Assembly: GCA_022559845.1 (NCBI GenBank)
Contig: CM040117.1
Coordinates: 148,742,732-148,806,731 of the forward strand
Source of the DNA: Amorphophallus konjac
Taxonomy: Eukaryota > Streptophyta > Magnoliopsida > Alismatales > Araceae
Reading direction: 5' to 3'
DNA: 64,000 nucleotides
The notes beneath the pieces are model-generated. The model had not been told where the DNA came from and searched no databases. It saw nothing but the letters and a program-made list of their open reading frames with translations. Shown one piece after another: positions 11,347 through 22,068 of the stretch. Position numbers and translations under genes: made by a program. Each line of letters begins with the position of its first letter. Position 1 is the first letter of the stretch.

Positions 11347-12840
11347 GAGCCAGAAGCTTACGAGGCGCATGTCGCAGAAATGAAGACAGTAGCCTATGAA
11401 GCTTTCACAACCAACGTCTCCTTTATAAAGAAGGATATGTTGCTATCCCCTCCATGCCACAACCATCCTCTCTACATGAAAGGGAAGGTTAATGGGCATG
11501 ACGTGAGCCGAATTCTGGTGGATGCTGACGCCGCTGTCAACATCATGCCGCTCAAAACATTCAAGACTTTATACCTGACCCCATACCTCCAAAAGGTTCA
11601 AGCGGTCAAGATATCCGGCTTCCACCAAAACACCGAGGATGTCCTCAGCCGGGTGGACATCGACCTGGTGCTCGATGATTTCACCTCCAAGGTGACATTC
11701 TACATCATCGATGCCAACACATCATATAAGATGCTATTGGGTAGACCCTGTCTCCATGAAAATTGGGTTGTCCTGTCGACTCTCCACCAATGCATCAGGT
11801 ATGCCAAGGGCGAGGAGCAACACACGGTCTTTGCAGACCTGTCACCGTTCATGCCAGCAGAATGCAACCTGGCCGATGCTGCGCTCTACTTCAAGGGGAT
11901 TAGTCCGTACCCTGTAATCAAGAGCAGGAGCAACGGCTGGCTCTCAAAGGAAGATGATGACGATCTCTTCTCTGTTGATGAAGAGAAGGCCAAGCTTCAT
12001 CGGCTACGCCTCAGCTCTAGGTCAACCCCAGACTACCCCGAAAGGTGCAAAATCAACTTTGAGGCCAACCTCATCAGTCGAGCTATTGACAAGAGTATAT
12101 GCTTGCCCCCAGACTACATCCAGTTCCCATGTGCCTCTAAAGAATACAACGTTGAATCGTTGACGACGTTTGTTGTTACCTTCAAGCAACAACGCAGAAA
12201 TAAGAAGAAGGCCAACAGGGACAAACCCATTGTCTTCTATAAGGGAGACATGGTCCCTCAAGCCCCACCGGAGGATGACTTCGGCTGGTCCAAGCGAGCC
12301 AATGATACCCCTGAAGCAGTCCAAGTACTGGACAACCTGACGCCGCATGTTCGGGAAATGTGTCTAAAGCAACACATCCCTCAATGGCAAGATTCCGCGC
12401 GATGTGAATATTTTCACCGATTGTGGACCCCTTCTCAGGTCCAAGGGAAACCCCCATCCTTCTATAAGGATACCAGAGGACTTGGCTATGACCAAGACAT
12501 AGACTTTCACGTCCACTATGCAATCAATGTCATAGGTTTGGCACAACCAGCCGAGGACCGAGCTAAAGTCAAACCTAAATTCGATAGCTCTGGGGATGAG
12601 GAAGAAGAGATCCTGATCCCAATCCCCGTCAAAGCTGGCACTCCAGCCCAAGCAGTCAAGGAAACTTCCTCGCCTCCCTACAGAAACATTAGGGCCGAAG
12701 AATCTCCTCCGGCCACCCAGCCAGTCGAAGGACCCGGTTCAACAAACTCTCCTGATGAGGGAGAAATCCTTGATACTAACTGTGAAGGATTGTCAGCTTT
12801 AGCAAGCAACCCCAGGGGGGATCTCAGCAACCCCGCTTGA
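11347..12840 (+). pseudogene. Tat-lineage protease and pre-RT region
   Basis: The open block begins around Met 11380. Early residues match the Tat/Ogre aspartic protease neighbourhood: HNHPLYMKGKVNGHDV, then ILVDADAAVNIMPL, then MLLGRPCLHENWVVLSTLHQ. The usual DGG or DGS active site reads DAD, so the protease is probably dead. The rest is the long, poorly conserved linker before RT typical of this lineage. The frame is lost near 12840, and coding resumes in another frame at about 12881. Confidence 0.85.
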
Positions 12841-13177
12841 CAACTGCTGGCCAAAAGCCGACGGCCCAGATCAATCCCTGGTGGATCTCAGCGACAACAA
12901 CTCTCCCGTCCCATCGACGTCAACCTGTGGCTTCGGGAATCAAGAAATCCATGAAGTCGACACCGACGATGAGGATTTCATCGACTTCAAACCCGCTCCT
13001 CCCGAGCTAGTGGACGGCGGCCAGGTGACTGTTGATGAGCTCGTTCTGATCAACCTGGGCGAAGATGAAGCCCCCCAGCCCACATTCGTCAGCGCTCTCC
13101 TCACCGAGGTAGAGAGGCGGGATTACAAGTAACTCTTGCTGGAGTATAAAGACTACTTCGCCTAGACATACAGGGAG
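12841..13177 (+). pseudogene. Tat-lineage linker before RT
   Basis: An acidic stretch (12881-13132) shares the frame of the RT block downstream. It is separated from it by TAA at 13130-13132 and TAG at 13163-13165. Between the stops the reading LLLEYKDYFA and TYREMSGLDP matches the canonical entry into RT of Tat and Athila elements, so this is continuous ancestral coding sequence. Confidence 0.75.
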
Positions 13178-14328
13178 ATGTCGGGGCTAGACCCCTCCAT
13201 AGCGGAGCATGAGCTAGCCATTTCTCCCTCGGTCACTCCAGTCAAACAGCCACAGCGGCGCATGCGCCATGAGCTGGAGCTCCAGGTAGCGACCGAAGTC
13301 AATAAAATGGTGGAGGTCGATTTCATCGAGCTGTGTATCTATCTGATCTGGCTCGCCAACATAGTCCCAGTCAAGAAGAAAAATGGTCAAGTCCGCATCT
13401 ATGTCGACTTTTGGGACCTCAACAAAGCTTGTTCGAAGGATGACTTCCCAGTCCCAATCACAGAAACAATGGTCGACATGACCACTGGGCATGAGGCCTT
13501 GTCTTTTATGGACGGGTCGTCCGGTTATAACCAAATCCGGATGTCCCTCAGAGACAAGAACCACACGGCCTTCAGATCCCCCAAAGGGATTTTTAACTAC
13601 AAGCGCATGCCCTTCGGTTTGAAGAATGCCGGCGCTACTTACCAAAGGACCATGACCAAAATATTTGACGAGATGCTGCATAATACCGTTGAATGCTATG
13701 TCGATGACCTCATCGTCAAGACTAAAAGGTGCGAAGACCATTTGCGCGATTTACACCAAGTCTTTGAGCGCCTCCGGCAATACGGGCTCAAGATGAACCC
13801 CATGAAGTGTGCATTTGGCATATCTAGCGGCAAGTTTCTTGGCTTCATCATCCGATACTGGGGAATTAAGGTGGACCTCGGCAAGATCAAAGCAATCCGG
13901 GAGCTTTCACCACCCAACAACATCACCGAGCTCAGATCCTTCCAAGAGAGGCTGACCTACATTCGGAGGTTTATCTCTAACCTCTCCGGTCGATGCGCGC
14001 CTTTCGGTAAGCTGATGAAGAAAAATGCCCCGTTTATATGGGACTCCGAATGCCAAATGACTTTCGAGCAAATCAAGGAGTACCTCCTTACTCCTCCATT
14101 TTAGGGGGCAGCAGTCAAGGGTAAACCCCTTATCCTCTATATTACTGCCAAGGACGCCTCCCTAGGAGCTCCTTTGGCACAAGTCAATGAGGAAGGTAAA
14201 GAGCAGCCCCTCTATTACGTCAACCGGAAGCTAATCGGCGTCGGGCACCGATATTCCCCCATTAAGAAGGTCTGCTTGGCATTGGTGTTCATCGTCAAAA
14301 AGCTGCGACATTACCTCTTTTCCCATTA
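13178..14328 (+). pseudogene. Tat-lineage reverse transcriptase with truncated RNase H
   Basis: RT is recognisable through RIYVDFWDLNKAC, the catalytic Asp in SFMDGSSGYNQI (residue 112 of the block), MPFGLKNAGATYQ and YVDD at residues 174-177. The thumb and connection continue to a TAG at 14102-14104. Past the stop the same frame reads the start of RNase H (LYITAKDASLGAPLAQ, then RHYL) and ends abruptly at about 14328. Most of RNase H and all integrase are missing. The Gly-Leu-Lys-Asn-Ala-Gly signature is typical of Tat/Athila. Confidence 0.9.
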
Positions 14329-14349
14329 ACATACTCAACGAATTGGTTG

Positions 14350-14429
14350 ATATTGCTCTATCAATTTTTTTAAGGGGTCAACCTATTCACCCCCTCCCCC
14401 TCTAGATTGACTTTCCACTATATCCAACA
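14350..14429 (+). repeat. Terminal fragment of a copia-type LTR
   Basis: A pyrimidine-rich block (AAGGGGTCAACCTATTCACC, then TCTAGATTG, ending ATATCCAACA) resembles the last 60 bp of the LTRs ending at 20323 and 32872. No PBS follows, so only the LTR end survives. It sits directly after the break in the Tat RNase H. Confidence 0.45.
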
Positions 14430-15600
14430 ATTCTCTTTTATCATCATTTGGGTCACCATTGCATTCGGTTTCATTTTCATTTCAGCATCATTTTTTTATT
14501 CATGATCATTAAACATCATCATTCATTTTTCTTCTTTTAATTAAGATTGCTGCCATAACGGCTCCTTCCAGTCAGACTTTGAGCTTTTGTTCTCTGCCAG
14601 GTCCTTCCTCCAGCTTGCTGGGCTTCCGGGTACAGATCTGTCCACATCGCGGGTTGCTTTGTCTGGTGGGACAATTGATAAATTTTTGCAGCTCGACCGG
14701 TGCATCGGCTCGAGTATTTTAAGCTGGACCGGGCTGGGTCCTTTGCCAGAGGGAAAATCACTACATGAGCAGCATAGCAGGGGAGTCTGGCTCCCCGTAG
14801 TTGGAGTAATTTGCTTCATCATCCGTGTGAGCCTTACCGACCGAGCACGAGAAGTGTGGAGTTTCATCATTTGATAGCTCCGTGATTGGGGGTGGATCTT
14901 CAAGCAGCAGATATGTGGTGGACAAAAATTTGTAATCACTCGGCCTTGGATGGGCTTCTTCATAGTTGGAGGGTCCCTCCTTTCGGTTCTCATTGGTCTT
15001 GGTACTGATAGCATAGAACCCGTCTCATAATTTTCTTCTCTTCTTTGTTCTAGTAGGAAACCCAATTCCGGGTAACAGACGATCTGGAGTAGCTTCCCAA
15101 GAGGGAGGAATTTGTTAGTTGTTTGCCAACTTGCTTTCCTTGTTGGCTCCATCGGGGAATCCCGTGGTCAGTGTGACCGGGTGATATATATATATATATA
15201 TCTTCAGGGAAGCGAGGGATGTAACCACTCTTCTGTTACGTAGCATATAGTAAGCGAGTCCCTTGAGTGAGGAACTCATAGTCTTAAGTCATTCAGCTGT
15301 CGAGCAGTCAGCATCCGTAGTGGGTTTTCCCAGTTCCCGTCGGGACCTTGGTGTGCCCAAATGATTTCTTAGCTTCAACGGGCCCTTAGTGTGCCCAAAT
15401 AATTTTCTAGCTTCAGCGTTAGCTTAGTGTGCCCCCCGGATAAATCCCATTCAATAGTAGCTTATTCAGTTTCCCCCTCTCATGTGGAGTAGCCCGTGAG
15501 GGGTTGGGGAGAGCGGGAGCACATCTTCCTCAAAGAGAGTTAAGCACCTTTCATCATGTGCCGGAGCACGCAAAGCAACGACTGCATCTTGCTGGGTCTT
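14430..15600 (-). other. Unassigned repeat-derived region, faint minus-strand coding
   Basis: No clear gene. On the minus strand, short readable stretches such as DPPPITELSNDETPHFSC (about 14830-14890) suggest decayed protein sequence. An open frame covers 14541-15152 without a recognised domain. Position next to the minus-strand Tat-type gag makes it a candidate for the adjoining part of that relic. A short TA repeat lies at 15184-15201. Confidence 0.4.
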
Positions 15601-16185
15601 TTAATTCGGAGAGAGTAACTCCCAGAGATTTTTTAGCTTCATCATTTTGTCGTCGGCCCTGAGATGGGTTGACCTCACTTTGAATCGGTCGGCTTGAGTG
15701 AAGCCGGTAGTGCCTTGCGAAGCAGAGCAACATCTCTTCTTTTTATCTTTAGGTTTCTTTCTTCTTTTGTTTTTTAGCATTTGCCCCGAGAACGAAGCAT
15801 CATCTGCATCTTGCATTTCTTTTTCTGGCTCACTGCCACGGCTCAAGGAGCTCAAAATGCCCTTTAGAGCATGTGTTGTTTTAGCTAATATACCAAGGCC
15901 ATGTTGGCCACTGTCTTAAAGACAGGCATTTGGTGAGGGCATGGTGGGTCCACCCTGTATTCCCCTATTTTTAATTTCCCCTTTTGGATCAAGCCTTCGA
16001 TAATATCTTTGAACACATAGCAATCCTCAATGGAATGCCCCCTCCTTTGGTGATAAGGGCAGAATTGAGGATCATCTTTCCATCTGGGATCATTTGGTCT
16101 TTTAGGCTTTGGAAGGACGACCTTGTCGTATGTGCGGGCCCACTCAAACAGAATTTGAGTTTTGTCCTTCAGAAAGGAATATGGT
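15601..16185 (-). pseudogene. Tat-type gag C-terminal relic
   Basis: From 16185 leftwards the minus strand encodes a block ending in a knuckle-like motif, FCPYHQRRGHSIEDCYVFK. This resembles the Cys-Pro-Tyr-His...Gly-His...Cys signature near the end of gag in Tat/Ogre elements. A basic Lys-rich tail follows at 15601-15855. The segment 15804-16185 recurs at 54729-55110, in both cases directly before an A-type LTR. It is opposite in orientation to the Tat pol relic at 10445-14328, so the two are not one simple element. Confidence 0.7.
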
Positions 16186-16741
16186 TGTTGCGCCCCTATG
16201 CTTTAAATATGTTTTAATGATGCCTAAACTATGAGTCATACATATTGTTGATCATACTGTTGAAAATGGCATTTCAAATGTGTTGTTGATTCATGAAATT
16301 CACATGTCATTGAACCTCAAGTTTCATACGTTTTTTGCCCCTTGAGTTTTATACGTCTTGATTCTTGAGTTTCATATTGTGTTTTTGATAACCATAATCA
16401 ATGAAGATCCATGAGTTCAATATGCCTTGAAAAGTCAACGTAGGTCAACATAGGTCAACGCCACTGATTAGAAGTGAGTCAGCTCTTTGATAGATAAGGT
16501 CAATGTACATCTCAGATTCTGAGGCATAAAGGTCGATGCACCTTAGTTAGTTCAGGAAATAGGTCGGGGCAACATTTGCCTTCAACGTAGCAAAGGTCGG
16601 TGCACATGTTACTATTCACAAGACCAAGGTCGACGCACATCTCGCTAGCCTGAAGACCAAGGTCTGAGCATGTCACTATTCACTAAACCAAGGTTGGTGC
16701 AGGTTTTGCTTCAGTACACAAAGTCTGAGCACATGTGTTTT

Positions 16742-17018
16742 CCAAGGTCGGTGCATGTCTGTCTTCGATGCAACCAAGGTCGGTGCATATGTTGAAGAGG
16801 TGCAACCAAGGTCGGTGCACATGCTGAAGAGGTGCAACCTAGGTCGGTGCACATGTTGAAGAGGTGCAACCAAGGTCGGTGCACATGCTGAAGAGATGCA
16901 ACCCAGGTCGGTGCTTATGTTGAGGACGTGCAACCAAGGTCAGTGCACATGCCCAACCAAGGTCGGTGCACATGATGAAAATGTCCAATCCAGGTCTGTG
17001 CATATGCTGAGAACATGT
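16742..17018 (+). repeat. 32-bp tandem repeat in Copia A LTR
   Basis: About nine imperfect units begin CCAAGGTCGGTGCACATG with a 32-bp period; one unit is shortened to 23 bp. The copy at 54176-54452 also has about nine units, whereas the copy at 55677-55790 keeps about four. Long minus-strand ORFs here arise only because the unit lacks stops. Confidence 0.88.
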
Positions 17019-18076
17019 GAGTCCTAGGGTCTGTGCATGTTTGCCCAATATCACATATCAAGTCTGAGCACATTTTTAACAAAGTCTGAGCACATGAAGC
17101 TCCAAGGTTGGTGCATGTCTGCCTTTGCTGCATCAAGGTCTGAGCTATGCTTGCCTTCAACATGTGAAGCACAAATGAAGGTCGGTGCATACTTCCCTTT
17201 AACACTACAAGGTCTATGCAATGTCTACCTTTATCTCTACAAGGTCTGAGCATACTCTTGTGTAAGGCCGATGCACTCTGAACAGGTATTTCATCAAGCA
17301 GGTCTGGAGATCCAAATCTCAGTATCAGTTAAACTTAAAGTCTGACTCTTTTGGACTTCTGTCTCTAGCGAAAGAATGGCACATGATCCAAGATGAAGTG
17401 GCACGGTCTTCCAAAATGTTCCAGAGAAGAACCTTAAGTGCCAGGTGGACCAATCAAAGCTAATTTGGTCTTGCCTCCTCTAATCTTTACGGAGGCCCTG
17501 TCATACTTAAAGGGTGTCTGCTCCCTTGAAAGTATAAGATCTGAAGATCAAAATGGCAGAAGCGATTCCCACTTTCCAGGTGGACCAATGGCAAATCAAA
17601 ACTGGCAGAAGAGATTCCCACTTTCTAGGTGGACCAATGGCAAATCATCTAAATTGATCTCCATCCGAAAAGAGATCAAATCTTAAGAAGATAGTCTTGT
17701 ACTTGACAAGGATTTGCTGGCCAGCTTAAGGAAACCACAGTGTACCTCATAATGCAGTCTGGGCAGCCAATGGGAACTCTCTGAACCTTATCACGACTGG
17801 GCCAATAAGAAGTCATTCCGTTCTGGCATCAAGACCCCTTTTATGAGGATGGAAGGTCCAGATTACTTCTTACCATTTCAGGGGCTACCAACCTCGTACA
17901 AAGAATGCAAAGTGAAATGAATGTCTACCCCAAAAGCAAATCAACTGGGAGACATACTTTGTAAAAGTTGATTGCACAACAAGTCCAAGGAAAATGTGGA
18001 CTTGTTAAAAGATGGAAAGAAGAGCATAAAAGAAGAAAGGGCATCGAGCGCACAATGAAATGAAGATAAGGATGAG

Positions 18077-18533
18077 ACTTTGTGACATCCAACTCTACAC
18101 AAACACGGGCTTCCATGGTATTAGATAGGTTCAGAGTAGACGGATTAATCTTCAACACTCTGCCAATATTACCAGCTATAGAACGCAACATTAGTTCAAC
18201 AAAGAAATTTATCGACAATCCAGGGAAAGCAATCCAAGTCGGAAGAATGGGCGAATCCTCATCAGGAGAAAAATTCATAGTCCATTTGAAAAATTTGAAT
18301 GGTTGGCCATGTAGATTGAGACTTTCCCTCAAAAGTAGCTGAAGGTAATCCTTCTGATTACGAAAGCGAAGCAGTAGATGGCAAGAGTCTAGGGCACTGA
18401 TAACAAAATCCTCCTTGAATCCACAGCGATGAGTAAGATGAGACCTTATATCTCGGAATGCAGGTCTGCCATGGGGAGTGCGATCCACTAAAGAGAAAGC
18501 AAAAGGTTCCAATGAGGCAGACAACTCCTCCAC
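18077..18533 (-). pseudogene. LINE ORF1 fragment (DUF4283)
   Basis: The minus-strand frame from Met 18533 contains CGFKEDFVISALDSCHLLLRF and FKFFKWTMNF, then LPTWIAFPGL, the pattern of the DUF4283 region in plant LINE ORF1 proteins. These are RNA-binding chaperone-like proteins needed for retrotransposition. The open frame continues past 18077 into LTR sequence, so its last roughly 50 residues are chance translation. The fragment lacks the usual zinc knuckle and is inverted relative to the ORF2 part. Confidence 0.75.
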
Positions 18534-18605
18534 ACTAAAGAAAACTGCGGGTTCACCACCATCCGTTGAAGCTGGAGCATGAACAACGCCGTGGACAAAC
18601 TGTAA

Positions 18606-19526
18606 TTGGAGGGCAATTCAGCGAGGACTTTTATTCTTCAAACTGCTGTCAACATACATCAAAGATCTGCTTATGGCCTCTTCCTTCTTGCTGTCATTGG
18701 CTATGGTCTGTGGGAGATTTGGAAAGCAAGAAATGTTACAAAATATGATGGTAAAATCATCTCAAAGCACAGTCTTCTCCATCACATTATATTCCAAGTG
18801 AAGCATATTTGTGCTGCTGCTAATTTAAAGGAGTCTGATAATACTAAGAGGAAAACTTTGGAGCAATTTGGTATTAACATTCGGCCGACAGGCTGCCCAT
18901 AGCTGAAAATCATCAAGTGGATCTGCCCTCCCTGGCCTTTTCTTAAACTAAACACAGATGGTGCATGCAAAGCTCATGGTGACTCTAGAGGAGGTGGCGT
19001 TATTAGAGACAGCATAGGCAACATTCTTCTTGCATATTCTCATTTTTATGGTTGTTCTAATAGTCTTATTGCTGAGGCCCGAGCACTACTTGGTGGCATC
19101 AAGTACCTTCATACTGTTGATATCAATTCATCCCATATTGAATGTGACTCGAACACCCTAGTTCGAATTATCAAAAAGGAAATCCAGTGCCCATGGTCCA
19201 TTCTTTCTTATGTTAGAGAGATCTGGAGTCTTCTTACTCAGATTGATACAATTGATCATGTCTACAGAGAAGGAAACAATGTCGCTGACTCATTAGCCTC
19301 TTTAGCTTGCACCACAAAATGTAATGCTTTCTTTTCTTATGATGAGCTTACCTACATTTATAAAGGGTGCAGCTCATTTAGACAAGCTGGGTTTGCCCAG
19401 TATTCGATTGATGTAATTGTAATTTCTTTGATTAGTAATAAAATATACCACCTAGTGTTCGAATGGTGGAGTGACTTTCTCTTTACCTCTGGTAAAGGGT
19501 GCACTCTCCCATCCAACCCTAGGTAA
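18606..19526 (+). pseudogene. LINE ORF2 C-terminus: RNase H
   Basis: One frame with an internal TAG at 18900-18902 covers the tail of ORF2. First comes a hydrophobic linker (VIGYGLWEIWKARN) typical of the region after RT. Then a plant-type RNase H: LNTDGACKAHGDSRGGGVIR, AEARALLGGI, IECDSNTLV and NNVADSLASLA carry the four acidic catalytic residues (Asp, Glu, Asp, Asp). The frame ends in TAA at 19524-19526, followed by a short 3' end and A-run. Endonuclease and RT are absent because of truncation. Confidence 0.88.
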
Positions 19527-19956
19527 GGTTTTATAGGAAAAAAAATGAAGATAAGGATGAGCTTAAAAAGGAAGAGAAATAGCGAGCAGACAGAGAGAGT
19601 AGCATACAGCTGCAGGAGAAAAGAGAACGAGAGAGCTCATGGAAGCCAGCAGCCGGAAGAAGAAGCCTTGCGACGTGAAGCCTGCTGCGAAGGCCTAGCT
19701 CCGGCCTTGAAGCATTTGAAGATAGATATCTTCATCTTCTCTCTTCATCCTATGAGAAGAAGAAGAAGAAGCTTCGACTTCCTTTGAAGGAGAACCTGCC
19801 CTTCTAGGAAGCACTCCATCTGGAAGAAGTGAGGATCACCATCCAGATTCCAGACATGGCCTTTTGTTCTATCCTCAAGAGTCTTACATCCTATCTGGAT
19901 TTTTCATTTGGGTTATCTTTCTTTTATTTGAACACTCCATTTGATACTTGGTTCGG

Positions 19957-20135
19957 TCCCTACAGGGAGCTGTAGGAAGACAGACAGAAGGCAGTTCTGG
20001 TCTGTGGGTTGGCTTTGTGAAGCCCGTAAGCCGTGTGTCAGCAGTGCTGTTGCACTAAGGAAGCCTCACTGGGTTGAGTGAGGGGTGGACATAGGACTCT
20101 GGGTTGAGTCTGAACCACCTTAAAAATCTTGTCTA
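19957..20135 (+). other. Consecutive stem-loops at end of Copia A LTR
   Basis: Several adjacent short inverted repeats: CCTACA/TGTAGG, CAGACAGAA/TTCTGGTCTG, GGCTT/AAGCC, CAGC/GCTG, CCTCACTgggttgAGTGAGG (20064-20083) and GACTC/GAGTC. The last is enclosed by GGTGG (20084-20088) and CCACC (20115-20119). The block GAACCACC plus TAAAAATCT recurs in element C. By position this lies in the transcribed leader. Confidence 0.65.
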
Positions 20136-20325
20136 GTGTGGCTTGCCTGTACGTTTATTCTGCGGTAGATGCATGCTTTAGCCGACAACATAACGTTCAT
20201 TGATTCCATCCTTGTGGATCTTCCTGTGTATTAGCATCCTTTACATTCCGCTGTGCTTATTTTTTTTTTAAAAGGGGGCTGATCTATTAACCCCCCCTCT
20301 AGATCTGCCATTCCCACACATCACG

Positions 20326-20337
20326 TGGTATCAGAGC
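20326..20337 (+). promoter_or_regulatory. Copia A primer binding site
   Basis: TGGTATCAGAGC lies two bases after the 5' LTR end. It is complementary to initiator tRNA-Met and sets the orientation and inner LTR boundary. Confidence 0.92.
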
Positions 20338-20346
20338 AGGTCTCTC

Positions 20347-21780
20347 ATGCAAGGGTCCAACGACCATGAGAGAAACAGTGGAATGGCAACAAGGCGTCAA
20401 ATGTCTAAGGGTCATTCTGTTAACAGGCCACCCTTCTTCACAGGTACTAATTACCCTTACTTGAAAAATAGGATGCGGGTGTTCATTCGGGCACAAGGCT
20501 ATAAAATGTGGGATAGATTAGAGGTAATCTATGAAGGCACAGCTCAGGTACGTGAGACAAAGGCCACCCTACTCATTACAGAATATGAGATGTTTAGGAT
20601 GAAGCCTGAAGAATCTATTTCAGATATGTACACTTGTCTATCTCTGCTCACTAACAGTCTGACTGGTTTGGGAAAGACATTCAGAACAGGAGATTGTAAT
20701 AAAAATTTTAAGGTCACTAACTCCAGCTTGGCACACAAAGGCAACTGTTGTAGAGGAGTCAAAAGACCTTTCAAAAACTAAGGTGGATGAACTCATAGGG
20801 TCACTTATGACCTATGAGATAAATATGAAGAATAGGGAAGGCGAACAAAGTAAGAAAAAGCCTTTGGCCTTGAAATCTGGACCTAGCACTCAAGCCACTT
20901 CTAAGGAAGGTGAGACCTCTTGCAGTGAGCAAGATGAAGATCAAGTGGTCTTACTCACTCGTAAGTTCAGAAGTTGTTTGAAAAATGAAGGTAAAGGCTT
21001 CAGGAAATGGAGGCCTCAGGTAAAGAATGTTTATAAATCTAAACCTGGGAATGTAAATAAATCTGACAGAGTTGTGTGCTATTCTTACAGCAAACCAGGG
21101 CATATCCAAGCTGACTATCTTGAAAGAGTGAAGAAAGCCTCCAAGAAATTGAAAGGGAAGAAGAAGAAGAACAAAGCCATGGTAAGTACATGGAGTGATG
21201 AGGAAGAAGTGGAAGATGGAACAAGCTCCTCAGAGGATGAAACAGAAGACATTTGCCTCATGGCAAATGGGGATGAAGAATCTGAGGTACGTTCCCCTTT
21301 TGAGCGTTTCTCAATTACTGATTAGGAAGAAGCCTACATTCAGCTTATGGAAAAATATGGCATGTACAGAAAGGAAAACAAGGCTTTGAAAAAGAAAATT
21401 AATCAAACTGTGCATGATCATAGTGTAGATGATAAAACTACTTCACTAGAATCTGAAATTGAAGATTTAAAAAAAGTGATTGAAGACATGGAACAAGGCA
21501 GAAATGAAATGAGCGACCTGGAAGTTGAAAATGAAAGTTTGAGGGATGAAATTGATGAGCTGAAAATAAAAATGCAAAGTTATGAAAAAGAAAGCAAACT
21601 GTGTAATGAAAAATATGAGGCTGTAAAACAAGTCAACTCTAAATTGCTTGAAGATGCTGAAAAACTTCAAAAAGAGTTGAAATATAAACAAAGTTCTTTG
21701 GAGAAATTTGTAGATGGCAGAGAAAACCTAGATGCTTTGCTAGGTACAAAAATGAATTTCAACAAGGAAGGGTTGGGTCT
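20347..21780 (+). pseudogene. gag: Copia A gag, N-terminal part
   Basis: The likely start is the Met of MATRRQMSKGHS (about 20383). Next come the UBN2/gag core (PPFFTGTNYPYLKNRMRVFI, EMFRMKPEESISDMY), a frameshift near 20700-20780, a degraded CCHC knuckle (CYSYSKPGHIQADY, two Cys replaced), an acidic Ser-rich stretch and a long coiled coil (about 21350-21740). A TAG at 21323-21325 interrupts one frame. A short piece between YKMWD and RLEVIYEG seems missing compared with relatives. The coding sequence stops at 21780, where insert D begins, and resumes in the correct frame at 43499 (GLG joined to ASSSN). Gag forms the particle that packages the RNA. Confidence 0.86.
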
Positions 21781-22068
21781 TGTTGTACCCGGACAATTTC
21801 CCCAGCAAAACACCCAGGAATAAGAGTTCGGGAATTTCCTCGAACACCTTCAAGGCATGGGCTATCCAGCCCCTTCGACAACCCAGTGGGCCTGACCAAC
21901 GGCCCCAACCCGCTAGACGAGATATACGGCGGCATTAGCAATTAACCAGGCTCACTCCCGACCACTCAGTTGCGGACTTTGTCCGCGTCCCATACAACCA
22001 CCCGGGCCAACCCGGTGGCGCCCCGACTACAAGCCGCGCCACGTGGCACTCAGTGAGAAGGCCGGGGG

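Larger units (their letters stand above)
18077..19561 (+). mobile_element. Truncated plant LINE with inverted 5' part
   Basis: The 1,485-bp insert is flanked by the 17-bp duplication ATGAAGATAAGGATGAG (18060-18076 and 19545-19561). A run of A residues ends just before the right copy. The uninterrupted site is visible at 56760-56776 in another copy of the same LTR, which proves the insertion. The left part encodes LINE ORF1 on the minus strand, and the right part encodes the ORF2 C-terminus on the plus strand. Inverted 5' part, poly-A and long TSD together match the product of twin priming. Confidence 0.88.
16186..20323 (+). repeat. Copia A 5' LTR (with LINE insertion)
   Basis: It starts TGTTGCGCCCC after the gag relic and ends ...CACATCA two bases before the PBS. 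Without the 1,485-bp LINE insertion it is about 2.65 kb. It matches 53611-54724 and 55111-56867 over the parts those copies keep. It contains a 32-bp tandem array, many GGTCGGTGCA and GTCTGAGCAC motifs over 16440-17270, and a stem-loop run near its end. Confidence 0.88.

Noticed and set aside
16742..17018. Possible CRISPR-like array of about 32-bp repeats
   Set aside because: Units are contiguous with no unique spacers, lie in a plant LTR, and no cas genes are present.
16676..17253. Long minus-strand ORFs with repeated Cys-Thr-Asp-Leu-Gly peptides, also at 54107-54780 and 55618-56002
   Set aside because: They are translations of the 32-bp array, open in more than one frame only because the unit lacks stop triplets.
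18077..19561. Host gene with DUF4283 and RNase H domains
   Set aside because: A 17-bp TSD, A-run, opposite strands and a visible empty site show it is a LINE fragment.
20326..20337. tRNA fragments at the TGGTATCAGAGC sites
   Set aside because: Only about 12 bases match the tRNA 3' end, always next to an LTR; these are primer binding sites.
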